From Bin87 sp026710825 (GTDB lineage: Bacteria; Chloroflexota; Dehalococcoidia; Lucifugimonadales; UBA3495), in assembly GCA_965232815.1 (NCBI GenBank), contig OZ247427.1, forward strand, positions 496,001 to 560,000: a DNA stretch of 64,000 nucleotides, written 5' to 3'. The notes under the pieces are model-generated. The model saw only the letters and a list, made by a program, of their open reading frames with translations. It was not told the DNA's origin and searched no databases. Position 1 is the first letter of the stretch. Each line of letters starts with the position of its first letter. The translations under genes and the position numbers were made by a program. Below are positions 7,898-17,122 of this stretch, piece after piece.

Positions 7898-9742
7898 ATG
7901 GCCTATCTTCCGATCGAGGACTACGGCATAGTCGGCAATATGCGGACGTGCGCGCTGATCGGCGTGAACGGATCGGTGGACTGGTTCTGCTGCCCCAGGT
8001 TCGACTCGCCGAGCGTGTTCGGTGCGATCCTGGACGACCAGAAGGGCGGGCACTTCAAAATCGCGCCGGAGTTGGGTGAGGCTTCGGTGAGGAGGCAGGT
8101 GTACTGGCCGGCGAGCAACGTTCTGATCACCCGGTTCCTGGCGCAGAGCGGCGTGGCCGAGATCATCGACTACATGCCGGTGTCCACGTCGCTGCACCCG
8201 CACGAACACACGGAGCTGATACGGCGGGTGAACTGCGTGCGCGGGGTGGTGCCGTTCATCCTGGAGTGCTACCCAGCCTTCAACTACGGGCGGGATTCGC
8301 ACCGGACTGAACTGAACGCAGAAGGCGCGGCGTTCGTATCTAAGGATATCGGCCTACAGCTGTCCACGCCCATAATCCTGGAGAGGGATGGCGGCGGGGT
8401 GATTGGGGCGTTCGCGTTATCGGCGGGCGAATCGGCCACCATTGCGATTGGTGTACTCGGCGACGACCAAGAGAGCTACCACCCGTTGACCGAAGCGGAG
8501 AGCGACGCGCTGTTCGAGGAAACCGTGTCGTATTGGCGGGGCTGGCTGTCGCAATGTACGTACAAAGGCCGTTGGCGGGAAATGGTGGAACGGTCGGCGC
8601 TGGTGCTGAAACTGCTGACCTACGAGCCGACCGGAGCCATTGTGGCGGCACCGACGTGCAGTCTGCCCGAGGAACTGGGCGGTGTGCGCAACTGGGACTA
8701 TCGCTACACATGGATTCGCGACGCCGCGTTCACGCTGTACGCCTTACTGCGCATTGGGTTCACCAATGAAGCCGGGCGATTCATGCACTGGCTGGAGTCG
8801 CAGATTGACCCGTTCGATGACGATTGGCGGAATATACAGATCATGTACGGGATCGACGGCCGGCGGGAACTGGAGGAGTTCACGCTGGATCACTTGGACG
8901 GGTACCGGGGTTCCAAGCCGGTGCGCGTGGGAAACGGCGCGTATGATCAACTGCAGCTGGACATCTACGGCGAACTGATGGACTCGGTGTACCTGTTCAA
9001 CCGGTACGGAGAGCCGATTTCCTACGATTTCTGGACGAAGCTGCGCCAGATGACCAACTGGGTTTGCGACAACTGGCGGCTGGCGGACGAGGGCATCTGG
9101 GAAACGCGCGGTGGCCGGCAGCATTTCGTGTACTCGAAGCTGATGTGCTGGGTGATGATGGACCGGGCAATAAAGATGGCCGACCTGCGGTCGTTCCCGT
9201 CGGAACGGTTGAAGTGGATGGCGACACGCGACGAGATTTATGAGGAGATCCTGGCCAAGGGGTGGAACGAGGAACGACAGGCTTTCGTGCAGCACTACGG
9301 GAGCGACTCGCTGGATGCGTCCAACCTGATCATGCCCCTAGTGTTTTTCATGTCGCCGACGGACCCACGGATGCTGAGCACGTTGGACGCGATCAACAGA
9401 CCGCCGCAGCAGGGGGGCCTGGTGTCCGACAGCCTGGTGTACCGGTACAACTCGGAGCAATTTTCCGACGGCTTGACCGGGCAGGAAGGCACGTTCAACA
9501 TGTGTACGTTCTGGCTGGTGGAGGCGCTGACACGCGCCAGTTGGGGGGGCGATCGGCGACGGTTGGATCAAGCCCGCCTGATGTTCGAAAAAATGCTGGG
9601 CTACGCCAATCACCTCGGACTTTATGCCGAGGAGACCGGACCGAGCGGCGAGGGCCTGGGGAACTTTCCGCAGGCTTTCACCCACCTGGCTCTGATCAGT
9701 TGCGCATTCAACCTGGATCGGGCGTTGGGAGACGGTCAATAA
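7898..9742 (+). CDS. Glycoside hydrolase family 15 (glucoamylase/trehalase-like)
   Basis: A 614-residue protein with the architecture of bacterial GH15 enzymes. The N-terminal beta-sandwich begins I-E-D-Y-G-I-V-G-N and G-S-V-D-W-F-C-C-P-R-F-D, followed by an (alpha/alpha)6 barrel with R-N-W-D-Y-R-Y-T-W-I-R-D-A near residues 266-278. The likely acid Glu is in E-G-I-W-E-T-R-G-G, and the C-terminal G-N-F-P-Q-A-F-T-H motif carries the partner region. There is no signal peptide, so it is cytoplasmic. Members hydrolyse alpha-glucosides such as trehalose or maltodextrins; which one cannot be decided here. Confidence 0.92.
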   Translation: MAYLPIEDYGIVGNMRTCALIGVNGSVDWFCCPRFDSPSVFGAILDDQKGGHFKIAPELGEASVRRQVYWPASNVLITRFLAQSGVAEIIDYMPVSTSLHPHEHTELIRRVNCVRGVVPFILECYPAFNYGRDSHRTELNAEGAAFVSKDIGLQLSTPIILERDGGGVIGAFALSAGESATIAIGVLGDDQESYHPLTEAESDALFEETVSYWRGWLSQCTYKGRWREMVERSALVLKLLTYEPTGAIVAAPTCSLPEELGGVRNWDYRYTWIRDAAFTLYALLRIGFTNEAGRFMHWLESQIDPFDDDWRNIQIMYGIDGRRELEEFTLDHLDGYRGSKPVRVGNGAYDQLQLDIYGELMDSVYLFNRYGEPISYDFWTKLRQMTNWVCDNWRLADEGIWETRGGRQHFVYSKLMCWVMMDRAIKMADLRSFPSERLKWMATRDEIYEEILAKGWNEERQAFVQHYGSDSLDASNLIMPLVFFMSPTDPRMLSTLDAINRPPQQGGLVSDSLVYRYNSEQFSDGLTGQEGTFNMCTFWLVEALTRASWGGDRRRLDQARLMFEKMLGYANHLGLYAEETGPSGEGLGNFPQAFTHLALISCAFNLDRALGDGQ

Positions 9743-9759
9743 CAGAGGAGGCAACACAC

Positions 9760-10677
9760 ATGCCCATTGAGCAAGTTTCGCCGGGACTGGAACGGATACT
9801 TGAACTGGACCAGGAAGTGGAGTGGTTGGCCAGCGGCTTCGGAGGCGACGGGTCCGCGCTGGGCGTCCCGTGGTGGCCGGCCGAGGGCCCGTTGTGGTGG
9901 CAGGAGGGCGGTTACCTGCTGTTCAGCGACATCGGTCAGAACCGCCGGATGAGGTACACCGACGCTGACGGATTGTCGGTGTTCCAGACCGAGACCAACG
10001 AGGCCAATGGGCTCACGCGGGACCCGCAGGGCAGGCTGCTGGCGTGCGAACACGCGGCGCGCCGGGTCACCCGGCAGGAGGCGGACGGCAGCATCACGGT
10101 GGTGGCCGACCGGTACCAGGGGAAGCGTCTGAACAGGCCGAACGACCTGACGGTGAGATCTGACGGTACGATTTACTTCACCGATCCGTATCGCGACACC
10201 TATCCGGGAATGGAACTGGGCTTCGCAGGGGTGTACCGGGTATCGCCCGACCTGAGCGAAATAGAGCTACTGATAGATGACTACGTGGGACCGAACGGCC
10301 TGTGCTTCTCACCGGGCGAGAGCGTCCTGTACGTGAACGATTCGCGGGTGGGCCTGATCAAGGCATGGGACGTGCGAGCGGATGGCGGCATCGAGAACGG
10401 GCGACTGCTGTGCGTGCTGCAGGACGAACGACCCGGAGTCCCGGACGGAATGAAGTGCGACCTCGAAGGGAACATATACGTAACCGGGCCGGGTGGGGTA
10501 TGGATCCTGGCGGCGGACGGGCGACACCTGGGGACGATAGCGCTGGGCGACGGCAAGCGGGCGACGAACGTGGGATTCGGTGGCGGCGACTTGAAGACGC
10601 TGTACATCACCACGTTTGAGGAATTGTGCCGCGTGCAGGTGAACATTCCGGGAGTGCCGGTACCGAGAGGTTGTTAG
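9760..10677 (+). CDS. SMP-30/gluconolactonase-type six-bladed propeller hydrolase
   Basis: A 305-residue protein of the SMP-30/gluconolactonase/LRE family, which opens sugar lactones using a divalent metal. Seen are the metal-site features E-G-P-L-W near residue 40, N-R-P-N-D-L-T-V, F-T-D-P-Y, G-P-N-G-L-C-F-S-P and V-P-D-G-M-K-C-D-L-E-G-N-I-Y-V-T. The ATG at 9760 follows AGAGGAGG by 5-6 bases and lies 17 bp after the GH15 stop, so it is co-transcribed. A pathway linking released glucose to gluconate is possible but unproven. Confidence 0.9.
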   Translation: MPIEQVSPGLERILELDQEVEWLASGFGGDGSALGVPWWPAEGPLWWQEGGYLLFSDIGQNRRMRYTDADGLSVFQTETNEANGLTRDPQGRLLACEHAARRVTRQEADGSITVVADRYQGKRLNRPNDLTVRSDGTIYFTDPYRDTYPGMELGFAGVYRVSPDLSEIELLIDDYVGPNGLCFSPGESVLYVNDSRVGLIKAWDVRADGGIENGRLLCVLQDERPGVPDGMKCDLEGNIYVTGPGGVWILAADGRHLGTIALGDGKRATNVGFGGGDLKTLYITTFEELCRVQVNIPGVPVPRGC

Positions 10678-10734
10678 CGGTTCGGCGGGAAGGGATTCAC
10701 GGTATCCCTGAATTTTCGGGATCAGAATGAAACA

Positions 10735-10755
10735 GGGCGGGTTTGAAACCCGCCC
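10735..10755. repeat. Perfect 21-bp palindrome between convergent genes
   Basis: Two 10-base arms (GGGCGGGTTT and its complement) around one base, in the 113-bp gap between the convergent SMP-30 and GMC genes. It lacks a T run but can form a strong hairpin on either strand. It resembles a degenerate copy at 12596. Confidence 0.8.
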
Positions 10756-10790
10756 CTATGATTTGGGCGCGCAAATACCCCATGAAAGGG

Positions 10791-12335
10791 TCAGCGGCCA
10801 GTGCGGATGTAATCGGCGATTTTTTCACCGATCATGATAGTGGTAGCGTTGGTGTTGGCGCGGATGCAATCGGGCATGATGGATGCATCGGCGACGCGGA
10901 TATTGTCGAGGCCGTGAATCCTCCCGTGCTGGTCTACGACCGCCATCTCATCGCTGGAGGGGCCCATCTTGCACGTGCCCGATACGTGGTGCGACGTGCC
11001 AGTGTTGCGCATGAGCCAATCATCCAGAGCAGCGTCGGAGACGAGGTCAGCGTCGACCGGGTTGACGCGGTCGAGCAGAATTTCGCGGTATGACGGGTGC
11101 TCGCCAATCTCAATGCACGTGCGGATGGCCTTGCGCATTCGTTCCAGGTCGAACGGCTCCTGATAGTAGTTGTAATCAAGATATGGGTATTCCGATGGGT
11201 CGCTGGACTTCAGGCGCAATTCGCCCTTGCCCAAGGCCAACTGGAGGCCAGCGCTGATGCCGATGTAGTTTTCATCGTCGTCGATGACGACCTGCGCCGG
11301 GCGATGCTCGGATGTCATGAGCAGCGGGGTGATTTGCATGTCATTGCGGAGGTAGGAATCCTCTATCGTGTAGCGAAGACCCACCTGGATGGCGGCGGCC
11401 TGGACGTCAGGTCGGTCGCCGGCGGCGCGGAACAGGACGCAGGCTGACGGATGATCGCGGAGGTTCTGGCCGACGCCGGGAAGCTCATGGACGACCGGGA
11501 TACCGACCTCGCGCAGGTGGTCGGCAGGGCCCACACCGGAGAGGAGGAGCAACTGGGGCGAGGCGATTGCGCCGCTGCTGACGATGATCTGATTGCCCTC
11601 CGCGACGAATCGCTCACCGCCGCTTTCGACCTCAACGCCAACGGCGCGGTTGCCATCGAAGACGACGCGGCAGGCATGGACGTTGGCGCGCAGGGTGAAA
11701 TTCAGGCGATGGCGAGCGAAGTTGAGGTAGGCCAGAGCAGTGCTGATGCGGACGCCGTCGAGGGTGTTGCGGGCGCGGGGAGAAACGCCGGTGGACTCGG
11801 GATGGTTCTGGTCGGCATCGTCGTTGAATCCGAGAGACACGCACGCGTCCTTGAAGGCAGCGGAATGAGGGAGCCACTCGTCGGGGCGATAGCGGCGCAC
11901 GGGAATGGGGCCCTCGGTGCCGTGCCAGTCATCCTGAAAATCGTGGTCGTTCTCCATCCGGCGGAAAAATGGCAGGACGTTGGTGTAGCCCCACTCGTCG
12001 TTCCCCCATTCAGACCAACGATCGTAGTCCTCAGGGATCCCTCGGTAGAGGACCTGACCATTGATGGCCGAGGAGCCGCCGGTAGCCTTCCCGCGCGGGA
12101 TGACGAGGTCGGTCTGCTGGGCGGTTACGCGGGCGCTGTAAGCCCAACTGTGCGGGCCATAAGCGGAGAAGAAGACGTTGTTGCCGAGCTTCAGGTCATC
12201 GGGGAGATGGTCGAAATCGGGATAGTCCGGGCCGGCCTCCAGCAAGAGGACGCTCTTATCCGGGTCTTCGGACAGGCGGGTTGCGATGGTGGCTCCGGCG
12301 GATCCGGCGCCAACCACGATATAGTCGTACCGCAT
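10791..12335 (-). CDS. GMC-family FAD oxidoreductase (choline dehydrogenase-like)
   Basis: A 514-residue flavoenzyme that oxidises alcohols. The N-terminal Rossmann motif V-V-G-A-G-S-A-G lies at about residues 6-13, with E-A-G-P at the end of the second strand. The GMC signature G-K-A-T-G-G-S-S-A-I-N-G lies near 80-92, G-A-I-A-S-P-Q-L-L-L-L-S-G-V-G near 255-270, and the C-terminal active-site region has S-H-H-V-S-G-T-C-K-M-G and N-T-N-A-T-T. The ATG at 12335 has GGAGG upstream; an in-frame codon 57 bp further up lacks support. The natural substrate is unknown. Confidence 0.94.
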   Translation of the reverse strand: MRYDYIVVGAGSAGATIATRLSEDPDKSVLLLEAGPDYPDFDHLPDDLKLGNNVFFSAYGPHSWAYSARVTAQQTDLVIPRGKATGGSSAINGQVLYRGIPEDYDRWSEWGNDEWGYTNVLPFFRRMENDHDFQDDWHGTEGPIPVRRYRPDEWLPHSAAFKDACVSLGFNDDADQNHPESTGVSPRARNTLDGVRISTALAYLNFARHRLNFTLRANVHACRVVFDGNRAVGVEVESGGERFVAEGNQIIVSSGAIASPQLLLLSGVGPADHLREVGIPVVHELPGVGQNLRDHPSACVLFRAAGDRPDVQAAAIQVGLRYTIEDSYLRNDMQITPLLMTSEHRPAQVVIDDDENYIGISAGLQLALGKGELRLKSSDPSEYPYLDYNYYQEPFDLERMRKAIRTCIEIGEHPSYREILLDRVNPVDADLVSDAALDDWLMRNTGTSHHVSGTCKMGPSSDEMAVVDQHGRIHGLDNIRVADASIMPDCIRANTNATTIMIGEKIADYIRTGR

Positions 12336-12595
12336 CGTAACCTCCGTTTGTTGCAGGGGTTGAGATGGCGGTAATACTAGCCGACCACGCAAAGCCGGGC
12401 AAGGAGAAGACTCGTTTGGTGACTATCCACCGAACGCATGGTATTGAGGCGCCCCCGTGGACGCCCGGAACTTGGCTTCTGCCGTTGGGCGGACGCTGGT
12501 GGATACCCCACGACAATCGCCAGGCCATGCGTACGCCAGACCCTTCAGTCCAGTGACGATAACGCGCGAGACCAACGTGGCCGGCGGATTTCTAT

Positions 12596-12616
12596 GGGAG
12601 GGTTTGAAACCGTCCC
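12596..12616. repeat. Imperfect copy of the GGG..GGTTT palindrome
   Basis: Arms GGGAGGGTTT and AAACCGTCCC around a single base, with one mismatched pair. Layout is the same as the palindrome at 10735. It lies in the gene-poor stretch. Confidence 0.55.
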
Positions 12617-13213
12617 CACTGTCGGGTTTTGGGGATGTTGCTTGTTGCGATTGGCTTTTGCTCCTTTGGGGATTTTGGTTGGGGTGTTTGCCAGAGGTGA
12701 TGGTGGTCGTTGTCAGCCCCACGGCCGGGGGGTTACGCATGGGTTTTTGCCCACTCAAGGTTTGGCGGACAGCGCACGGGTCGGGAGGATTCCCTGGCCC
12801 TGGCCTTTCCCGGAAAAGATGGGAGAGGTAAATGCGCTGACCTCCCAGCGTGTGGGGAGGCGCTGGCCCCGTTGCGACCACACCGGCTAGAGCGACCGGT
12901 CGCTGGTCCTGGCGGAGACGGGTATGCGATTTGGAGTCTGACGGGTTGGCCGTGTACGACCGGTATCACCTCTGGCAAGGCGGTGCTGGATGTTATGTTC
13001 TAACTCGAGTGAGACATTATGGGCTCATGCGTTCGCTTTGTCAAGGGATATGATCACATCGACCCACAGGGCGGACGAGACATTGGGGGTGAGATGGGTT
13101 CGGCATTGCCAGGACGCCTCATTCTGCGAAGGGAACTATGAATGGATCCGGCAGAGCGGGGCAAGATGATAGACCGGCAGTCGCGCCGGCACGGAATTGA
13201 TGACATTTGCTCG

Positions 13214-13243
13214 TTGTTCCGAACATTTTCCCTGTGATAGAAT
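13214..13243 (+). promoter_or_regulatory. Predicted sigma-70 type promoter of dprA, leaderless
   Basis: A -35 of TTGTTC (13214-13219) and a -10 of TAGAAT (13238-13243) are 18 bp apart. Transcription would start about 7 bases after the -10, at or beside the GTG at 13251, giving an mRNA without a leader. Confidence 0.5.
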
Positions 13244-13250
13244 CCGCGCC

Positions 13251-14456
13251 GTGATTACGAGCCCTGCATTTTCAATAGGATATTGGATCGCGTTGAGCCA
13301 GACCCCGGGCCTGGGCGCCGCGAGATTCCGTTTGCTGGAATCGCATTTCGGCGGCGATCTGGAACTGGCCTGGAAGGCGCCACAGCGGGAATTGCGGGCC
13401 GCCGGCATCGGGGGCGGCGTGGTAAAGGCGATCGTGGAGGGTCGCGAAAAAATCGATCCTGACCAAGAACTTGACCGGCTGGCGAGTTGCGGAGTCAAGG
13501 CGTTGACGTGGCACGATGAGGAGTATCCACGTCGATTAAAAGAGGTCGTGGACGCTCCGCCGGTTCTGTTTTGCCGGGGCACATTACATCCCGACGATGA
13601 GACCTCGGTAGCGGTGGTGGGCACCAGGAGGCCTACGGAGTACGGATACCGAGTGACGGCCGAGTTGTGCGCTGAGTTGGCGGTTCGAGGCGTGGCGGTC
13701 GTCAGCGGATTGGCGCTGGGCGTTGACGCGCGGGCTCACAAAGCGACGCTGGACGCGGGAGGCCGAACGATCGCGGTGCTCGGCAACGGGTTGGATACGG
13801 TATACCCCAGGGAAAACCGGCGGTTGGCGGAGCGAATCGTGGCCGAGGGCGGAGCGTTGGTGAGCGAGTTTCCGCTGGGGACCAGGCCGGAGGCATCCAA
13901 TTTTCCCCGACGGAACCGGATCATCAGCGGGATGACGCTGGGGACGCTGATCACTGAGGCGAGCGAGACCAGCGGGACACGTTGGACGGTGTACCACGCC
14001 CTGGAGCAGAACCGTGAAATTTTCTGCGTACCGGGCAGCATATATTCGGACGCCAGCAAACTGACCAACCGGTTAATCCGCGAAGGGGCGAAGTTAGTGT
14101 GCGACGTTAGTGATATATTAGTGGAGATCGGTCTGGACACCGCCGTGCGGCAGATCCCCATGTCCTTTGGCAACAAGGACGGGGAACGATCCAACCCTGG
14201 CGAAGAGTTCGGCAACCAGGCCGGCGCGACGACACTTGTTGAGGATGGATGGACAGAGGGGGTTACGCCGTCGCCAGCGTCAGATGACCCCGATGAATCT
14301 GATCTGCTCCGACACATCAACAGGGAACCGACGCACATTGACGATCTGGCCAGGTTGACGGGCCGCCCGATCACCGAAATCAGCGGCCTATTGACCATGC
14401 TGGAGATCAAGGGACTGGTTTTGCAGGCTGGTATGATGCATTATCAACTACCCTGA
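13251..14456 (+). CDS. dprA: DNA processing protein DprA (Smf)
   Basis: Loads RecA on incoming single-stranded DNA during transformation. The 401-residue chain has an N-terminal helical segment, the Rossmann-like DprA core (V-V-G-T-R-R-P-T-E-Y-G, S-G-L-A-L-G-V-D-A-R-A-H, V-L-G-N-G-L-D-x-V-Y-P, F-P-R-R-N-R-I-I-S-G) and a C-terminal winged helix (about 345-401). The start is GTG 13251: it sits right behind a promoter and the family begins near here, whereas the in-frame ATG at 13197 lies upstream of that promoter. The order dprA-topA-xer is conserved in many Gram-positive-type genomes. Confidence 0.93.
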   Translation: MITSPAFSIGYWIALSQTPGLGAARFRLLESHFGGDLELAWKAPQRELRAAGIGGGVVKAIVEGREKIDPDQELDRLASCGVKALTWHDEEYPRRLKEVVDAPPVLFCRGTLHPDDETSVAVVGTRRPTEYGYRVTAELCAELAVRGVAVVSGLALGVDARAHKATLDAGGRTIAVLGNGLDTVYPRENRRLAERIVAEGGALVSEFPLGTRPEASNFPRRNRIISGMTLGTLITEASETSGTRWTVYHALEQNREIFCVPGSIYSDASKLTNRLIREGAKLVCDVSDILVEIGLDTAVRQIPMSFGNKDGERSNPGEEFGNQAGATTLVEDGWTEGVTPSPASDDPDESDLLRHINREPTHIDDLARLTGRPITEISGLLTMLEIKGLVLQAGMMHYQLP

Positions 14457-14492
14457 TCGAGATACAAAAACAATCGGAGACAAACTGACCCA

Positions 14493-16934
14493 ATGCCGCC
14501 CAAGACCGGTACACGAAGCAAGACAACCGGGAAAACGTCCGCCAGATCCAAAAGCACCAAAGGCGCGGCGCGCTCCAGCAGCAAGACCAAAGCCGCCTCG
14601 ACGCGAGCCCGGTCTGGCGTGCCGTCAGCCGCCGGCAAGCGGTTGGTGATCGTTGAGTCGCCGGCGAAGGCGCGAACGGTGGGGCAGATCCTGGGCAACC
14701 GGTACGTTGTGGCGGCGTCGATGGGGCACGTCCGAGACCTGCCCAAATCGACCTTGGGCGTGAACACGGACGAAGAGTTCGAGCCCAAATACCTGACGAT
14801 GAAGGACAAGCGGGACCTGGTGAAAGGCCTCAAGGAGGCCGGAGCCAAGGCGTCCGACATATTCCTGGCGACCGACCCCGACCGCGAGGGTGAGGCGATA
14901 TCCTGGCACCTGCAGGCGGCAGCCGGCTGGGACAAGAACGCCAATCCGCCGAAACGAGTGGTGTTTCACGAGATCACCAAGCAGGCGGTGGAAGAGGCGT
15001 TTGAGCATCCCCGCGAGATCGACATGGAGTTGGTCAACGCGCAGCAGGCCCGGCGGATACTGGACCGGTTGGTTGGGTATGAGATCAGCCCGTTGCTGTG
15101 GCTGAAGGTGCAGTTGGGACTATCAGCGGGTCGGGTCCAATCGGTGGCGCTGCGGATGATAGTAGAGCGGGAGCGGGAGATCGCCGCGTTCGTGCCCGAA
15201 GAGTGGTGGTCGCTGGAAGCGGACCTGTTCAAGAGCGCCGACGCGCCAGCGAATCCCAACACCTTCACCGCGACACTGCACTCGCGCAAAGGCGCGCGGC
15301 GCAAGATGTCGATTCCGGATGAGGACACGGCGCGAGGCCTCGAATCCGAGCTAAAGGGCGCGTCATACGCGGTCGAAAGTGTGGAGAAAAAGCCGAGGCG
15401 GCAACGGCCGGCGCCTCCTTTCATCACCAGCACGCTGCAACAGGACGCGGGCCGCAAATTGCGATTTACCGCCCAACGCACCATGGCGCTGGCGCAGCAG
15501 TTGTACGAAGGCCTCAACGTTGGAACCGAAGGATCCGTGGGGCTCATCACCTACATGCGTACCGACAGCGTGAATGTGGCCGAGACGGCGGTGCGGGAAA
15601 CGAGGGAATACATCCGGCAGCGGTACGGCAAAGAGTACGCGCCGGACAAACCGCGCACCTACCGTACCCGGAGCAAGAATGCCCAGGAAGCGCACGAAGC
15701 GATCCGTCCCACGTCCATCGGGCGTACGCCGCAGGCTATGGCGGCGTACCTGGACCGAGACCAGCTGCGGCTGTACACGCTGATCTGGGAGCGCATGGTT
15801 GCAAGCCAGATGGCGGATGCGCTGCTGGAGGCAACCACCGTGCAGATCGACGCGAACTGCGCCAGTCCGTCGGACAGCGTTTTCAGGTTCCGGGCGACGG
15901 GCTCAGTGCTGAAGTTCCCCGGGTTCCGCGCGGTTTACATGGAGGGCAGGGACGACGCTGGCGGCGGTGAGGAAGGAGCGCTGCCCGAGTTGGAGGCTGG
16001 CGACGGCCTGACCAACCAGGAGTTGAAAGCGAACCAGCATTTCACCCAACCTCCTCCAAGGTTCACCGAAGCCACTCTGATCAAGGAGATGGAGGACAAG
16101 GGCATCGGGCGACCCAGCACGTACGCACCGACCATCGCGACGTTGGTCGAGCGGGAGTACGTGGAGCGTGAGCAGCGGAGGCTGCAGCCCACTGAGCTGG
16201 GTTGCACGGTCACCGACCTTTTGAAAGAACATTTCTCGGACGTGATGGACATGAACTTCACGGCCCGCATGGAGGAAGACCTGGACAGCGTGGCACAGGG
16301 CGAACTGGAATGGGTGCCCATGCTGCGTGAATTCTACGGGCCGTTCCACCAGGCGGTGAACGAGGCCGAGAAGGAATTTTCCCCGGTATGCGACAAGTGC
16401 GGGCAGCTGATGACGATGAAGATGGGACGATTTGGTCGTTTTCTCGCCTGCACCGGCTATCCTGAATGTCAGAACATCAGGAATATGCGCAACAACCAGG
16501 AACGGCCGCCGGACGAAGAGACGGACGAGATCTGCGAGAAGTGCGAACGGCCCATGGTGATCAAGACGGGTCGATTCGGGCGGTTCCTGGCCTGCACAGG
16601 CTACAACGCAGAGGACAATCCCTGCGACAACCGCCGGAACATAGTCAAGAGCAGCGGGGTGCCCTGCCCCAAGTGTGGCGGCGACCTAGTGGAGCGCCGA
16701 TCCCGAAAATCGGGGCGGCCTTTCTGGGGTTGCGCCAACTATCCGAAGTGCGATTTCCTGGTGAACACGGAACCGCTGCCGATGCCGTGCCCTGAGTGTG
16801 AGGGAATGCTGGTGACGCGGGCGCGGGGGAAGGCGGCGTGCTCAGTCTGCAAGTGGAAGGGCGACCCGCCGGCGGTGGAGCCGGAGGCGACGCAGAACGC
16901 GCCCGAACCGGAGCTGGCAACCGTCGGCGACTAG
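14493..16934 (+). CDS. topA: DNA topoisomerase I (type IA) with multiple C-terminal zinc ribbons
   Basis: Relaxes negative supercoils. The chain of 813 residues starts with a 48-residue Lys/Ser/Thr-rich tail, probably disordered and DNA-binding. Then come the TOPRIM domain (V-I-V-E-S-P-A-K-A, D-P-D-R-E-G-E-A-I-S-W-H), catalytic Tyr354 in L-I-T-Y-M-R-T-D-S-V, and four C-terminal zinc-ribbon units of the C-x-x-C type (starting near residues 630, 680, 720 and 770). The third and fourth are shorter. It lies 36 bp after dprA and is probably co-transcribed. Confidence 0.97.
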   Translation: MPPKTGTRSKTTGKTSARSKSTKGAARSSSKTKAASTRARSGVPSAAGKRLVIVESPAKARTVGQILGNRYVVAASMGHVRDLPKSTLGVNTDEEFEPKYLTMKDKRDLVKGLKEAGAKASDIFLATDPDREGEAISWHLQAAAGWDKNANPPKRVVFHEITKQAVEEAFEHPREIDMELVNAQQARRILDRLVGYEISPLLWLKVQLGLSAGRVQSVALRMIVEREREIAAFVPEEWWSLEADLFKSADAPANPNTFTATLHSRKGARRKMSIPDEDTARGLESELKGASYAVESVEKKPRRQRPAPPFITSTLQQDAGRKLRFTAQRTMALAQQLYEGLNVGTEGSVGLITYMRTDSVNVAETAVRETREYIRQRYGKEYAPDKPRTYRTRSKNAQEAHEAIRPTSIGRTPQAMAAYLDRDQLRLYTLIWERMVASQMADALLEATTVQIDANCASPSDSVFRFRATGSVLKFPGFRAVYMEGRDDAGGGEEGALPELEAGDGLTNQELKANQHFTQPPPRFTEATLIKEMEDKGIGRPSTYAPTIATLVEREYVEREQRRLQPTELGCTVTDLLKEHFSDVMDMNFTARMEEDLDSVAQGELEWVPMLREFYGPFHQAVNEAEKEFSPVCDKCGQLMTMKMGRFGRFLACTGYPECQNIRNMRNNQERPPDEETDEICEKCERPMVIKTGRFGRFLACTGYNAEDNPCDNRRNIVKSSGVPCPKCGGDLVERRSRKSGRPFWGCANYPKCDFLVNTEPLPMPCPECEGMLVTRARGKAACSVCKWKGDPPAVEPEATQNAPEPELATVGD

Positions 16935-17122
16935 CGCACGCGAGTTGTCAGGATCAGCCGGATTCCGCGTCAAGGCGAAATCATTGGCATAAATCGGTCT
17001 TTTCGGCGCTGTCTCGAAGGCGGATTCAGACGCCCGCATTGAGTTTTGCCCGGTCCAGAATTGCCCGATACAGGACGCTCCGGATTCCGGCACCGGCAGC
17101 AGCGTCAGCGTAGAATGCCGGT

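Larger units (their letters stand above)
12336..13250. other. 915-bp stretch without a convincing gene
   Basis: Open frames here (for example 12423-12881 minus and 12438-12890 plus) give low-complexity Pro/Arg/Gly translations with no recognisable motif. The stretch holds a palindrome at 12596-12616, a perfect 14-bp palindrome (AGCGACC/GGTCGCT) at 12891-12904, a CCTCCC/GGGGAGG hairpin at 12841-12860, and the dprA promoter. It separates the divergent GMC and dprA genes and may be decayed sequence. Confidence 0.55.

Noticed and set aside
9262..9759. Long N-terminal extension of the SMP-30 protein
   Set aside because: It overlaps GH15 in another frame; the ATG at 9760 has an excellent ribosome site and the family starts there.
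11451..12374. 307-residue plus-strand frame opposite the GMC gene
   Set aside because: Low-complexity Ala/Gly/Val/Asp translation typical of antisense of a high-GC gene.
12423..12890. Open frames of about 150 residues on both strands in the gene-poor stretch
   Set aside because: No homology, biased composition, no ribosome sites; treated as non-coding.
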